DNA of 64,000 bases from Streptomyces sp. P3 (GTDB lineage: Bacteria > Actinomycetota > Actinomycetes > Streptomycetales > Streptomycetaceae), in assembly GCF_003032475.1 (NCBI RefSeq), contig NZ_CP028369.1:3038001-3102000 (forward strand), written 5' to 3'. Under the pieces are notes generated by a model. It had not been told where the DNA came from and made no database searches. It saw nothing but the letters and a program-made list of their open reading frames with translations. Of the stretch, positions 63,238 to 64,000 are shown in pieces. Every line of letters starts with the position of its first letter. The stretch's first letter is position 1. A program made the position numbers and the translations under genes.

Positions 63238-63353
63238 CAACGTTCCTTTCCGGTCACTCACAGCCACAGCCCGGAAACGCGCTCTCCCTACCTTCGGGAG
63301 TCATCACCGCTCATCCCCCCGGACCATTCGAGCCCGGAGCACGTGGAGGCGTC

Positions 63354-64000
63354 ATGACAGCCCCGAGTACAGCCCCCGCACTGCCGTCCCCCGCCAAGAA
63401 GGGGAGCCGCTGGATCGAGGAGTGGGACCCGGAGAACGAGGCCTTCTGGAACGAGAAGGGCGAGAAGATCGCCCGCCGGAACCTCCTCTTCTCCGTCCTG
63501 TCCGAGCACATCGGTTTCTCGATCTGGACGATGTGGTCCGTGCTGGTGCTCTTCATGGGCCCCGAGTACGGCCTCACCCCCGCCGACAAGTTCCTGCTGA
63601 CGTCGATGGTGACGCTGGTCGGAGCGGTGGTGCGGGTGCCGTACACCTTCGCCGTCGCGGTCTTCGGCGGCCGGAACTGGACGATCGTCTCCGCCGCCCT
63701 GCTGCTGGTCCCCACCGTCGCCGCCTTCACGGTGATGGAGCCCGGGACCTCCTTCAACACCTTCCTGCTGGTCGGCCTGATCGCGGGCATCGGCGGCGGT
63801 AACTTCGCCTCCTCCATGACCAACATCAACGCCTTCTTCCCGCTCCGCAAGAAGGGCTGGGCGCTCGGGCTCAACGCCGGCGGCGGCAACATCGGTGTGC
63901 CGGTCCTCCAGTTGATCGGCCTCGCCGTCATCGGCGCGAGCGGCGGCCCGCGCGTGCTGCTCGGGATCTACATCCCGCTGATCGTGATCGCCGCGACCCT
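63354..64000 (+). CDS. narK: NarK-type nitrate/nitrite MFS transporter (3' truncated by window end)
   Basis: The first 215 residues of a major-facilitator protein. After an acidic N-terminal tail (RWIEEWDPENEAFWNEKGEKIARRNL) come several membrane segments. The first nitrate-signature-like Gly-rich segment reads GLIAGIGGGNFASSMTNINAFFP and is followed by KKGWALGLNAGGGNIGV. The arginine in VGAVVRVPYTF matches the substrate-binding helix of NarK proteins. ATG 63354 with GGAGG four bases upstream. Physiological direction (nitrate uptake or nitrite efflux) cannot be decided from this part. Confidence 0.85.
   Translation, partial: MTAPSTAPALPSPAKKGSRWIEEWDPENEAFWNEKGEKIARRNLLFSVLSEHIGFSIWTMWSVLVLFMGPEYGLTPADKFLLTSMVTLVGAVVRVPYTFAVAVFGGRNWTIVSAALLLVPTVAAFTVMEPGTSFNTFLLVGLIAGIGGGNFASSMTNINAFFPLRKKGWALGLNAGGGNIGVPVLQLIGLAVIGASGGPRVLLGIYIPLIVIAAT

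Overview
The window is a high-GC actinobacterial chromosome segment, almost certainly Streptomyces. The grounds are the overall base composition and codon bias, a large NAD-dependent glutamate dehydrogenase of the 180-kDa class, an actinobacterial SecA without a zinc-binding tail, paired Ser/Thr kinases of the PkaA/PkaB type, a matAB-type aggregation locus, and the order secA, gdh, kinases, prfB, ftsEX, smpB, ssrA, matAB, which I recall from Streptomyces cores. Gene names taken from this synteny are inference from memory, not a search.

Layout. 1-4.4 kb: the 3' end of secA, an Rv3235-like protein, a DUF6912-like protein and a HAD hydrolase, with two short tandem repeats between them. 5.2-10.1 kb: the NAD-glutamate dehydrogenase behind a 0.8-kb gene-free stretch carrying a cluster of alternating half-sites. 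10.2-12.8 kb: a TagGH-type polysaccharide/teichoic-acid ABC exporter, divergent from a TetR regulator across two near-identical 30-bp repeats. 13-16.7 kb: a GT-C type membrane protein, the divergent ohrR/ohr peroxide pair and a small membrane protein. 16.8-23.8 kb: three tandem paralogues, each fusing a GT2 glycosyltransferase to a TagF-like CDP-glycerol glycerophosphotransferase domain; with TagGH they suggest a glycerol-phosphate wall polymer. 24-27.6 kb: a carbohydrate ABC importer operon. 27.7-34.9 kb: an FHA/FtsK-SpoIIIE-like ATPase divergent from two kinases.

34.9-51.9 kb is the accessory part, broken only by prfB and a sortase-type surface protein. It holds a large secreted LamG/DNRLRE-like protein of visibly lower GC, a decayed ISL3-family element abutting a truncated IS1182-like transposase, and a 2168-residue secreted RHS protein. 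The RHS C-terminal tip carries a colicin-M-like D-x-Y-D-F-N motif and is followed, with a 4-bp overlap, by a small lipoprotein that is a good immunity candidate. This is the most interesting system in the window.

51.9-64 kb returns to core genes: a small zinc-ribbon membrane protein, ftsE, ftsX, an S41 protease with a TTA (bldA-type) codon, smpB and ssrA (tmRNA) in tandem, then the matA-matB-acyltransferase locus for an extracellular PNAG-like polymer, a hypothetical protein and the start of a NarK-type transporter cut by the window end.
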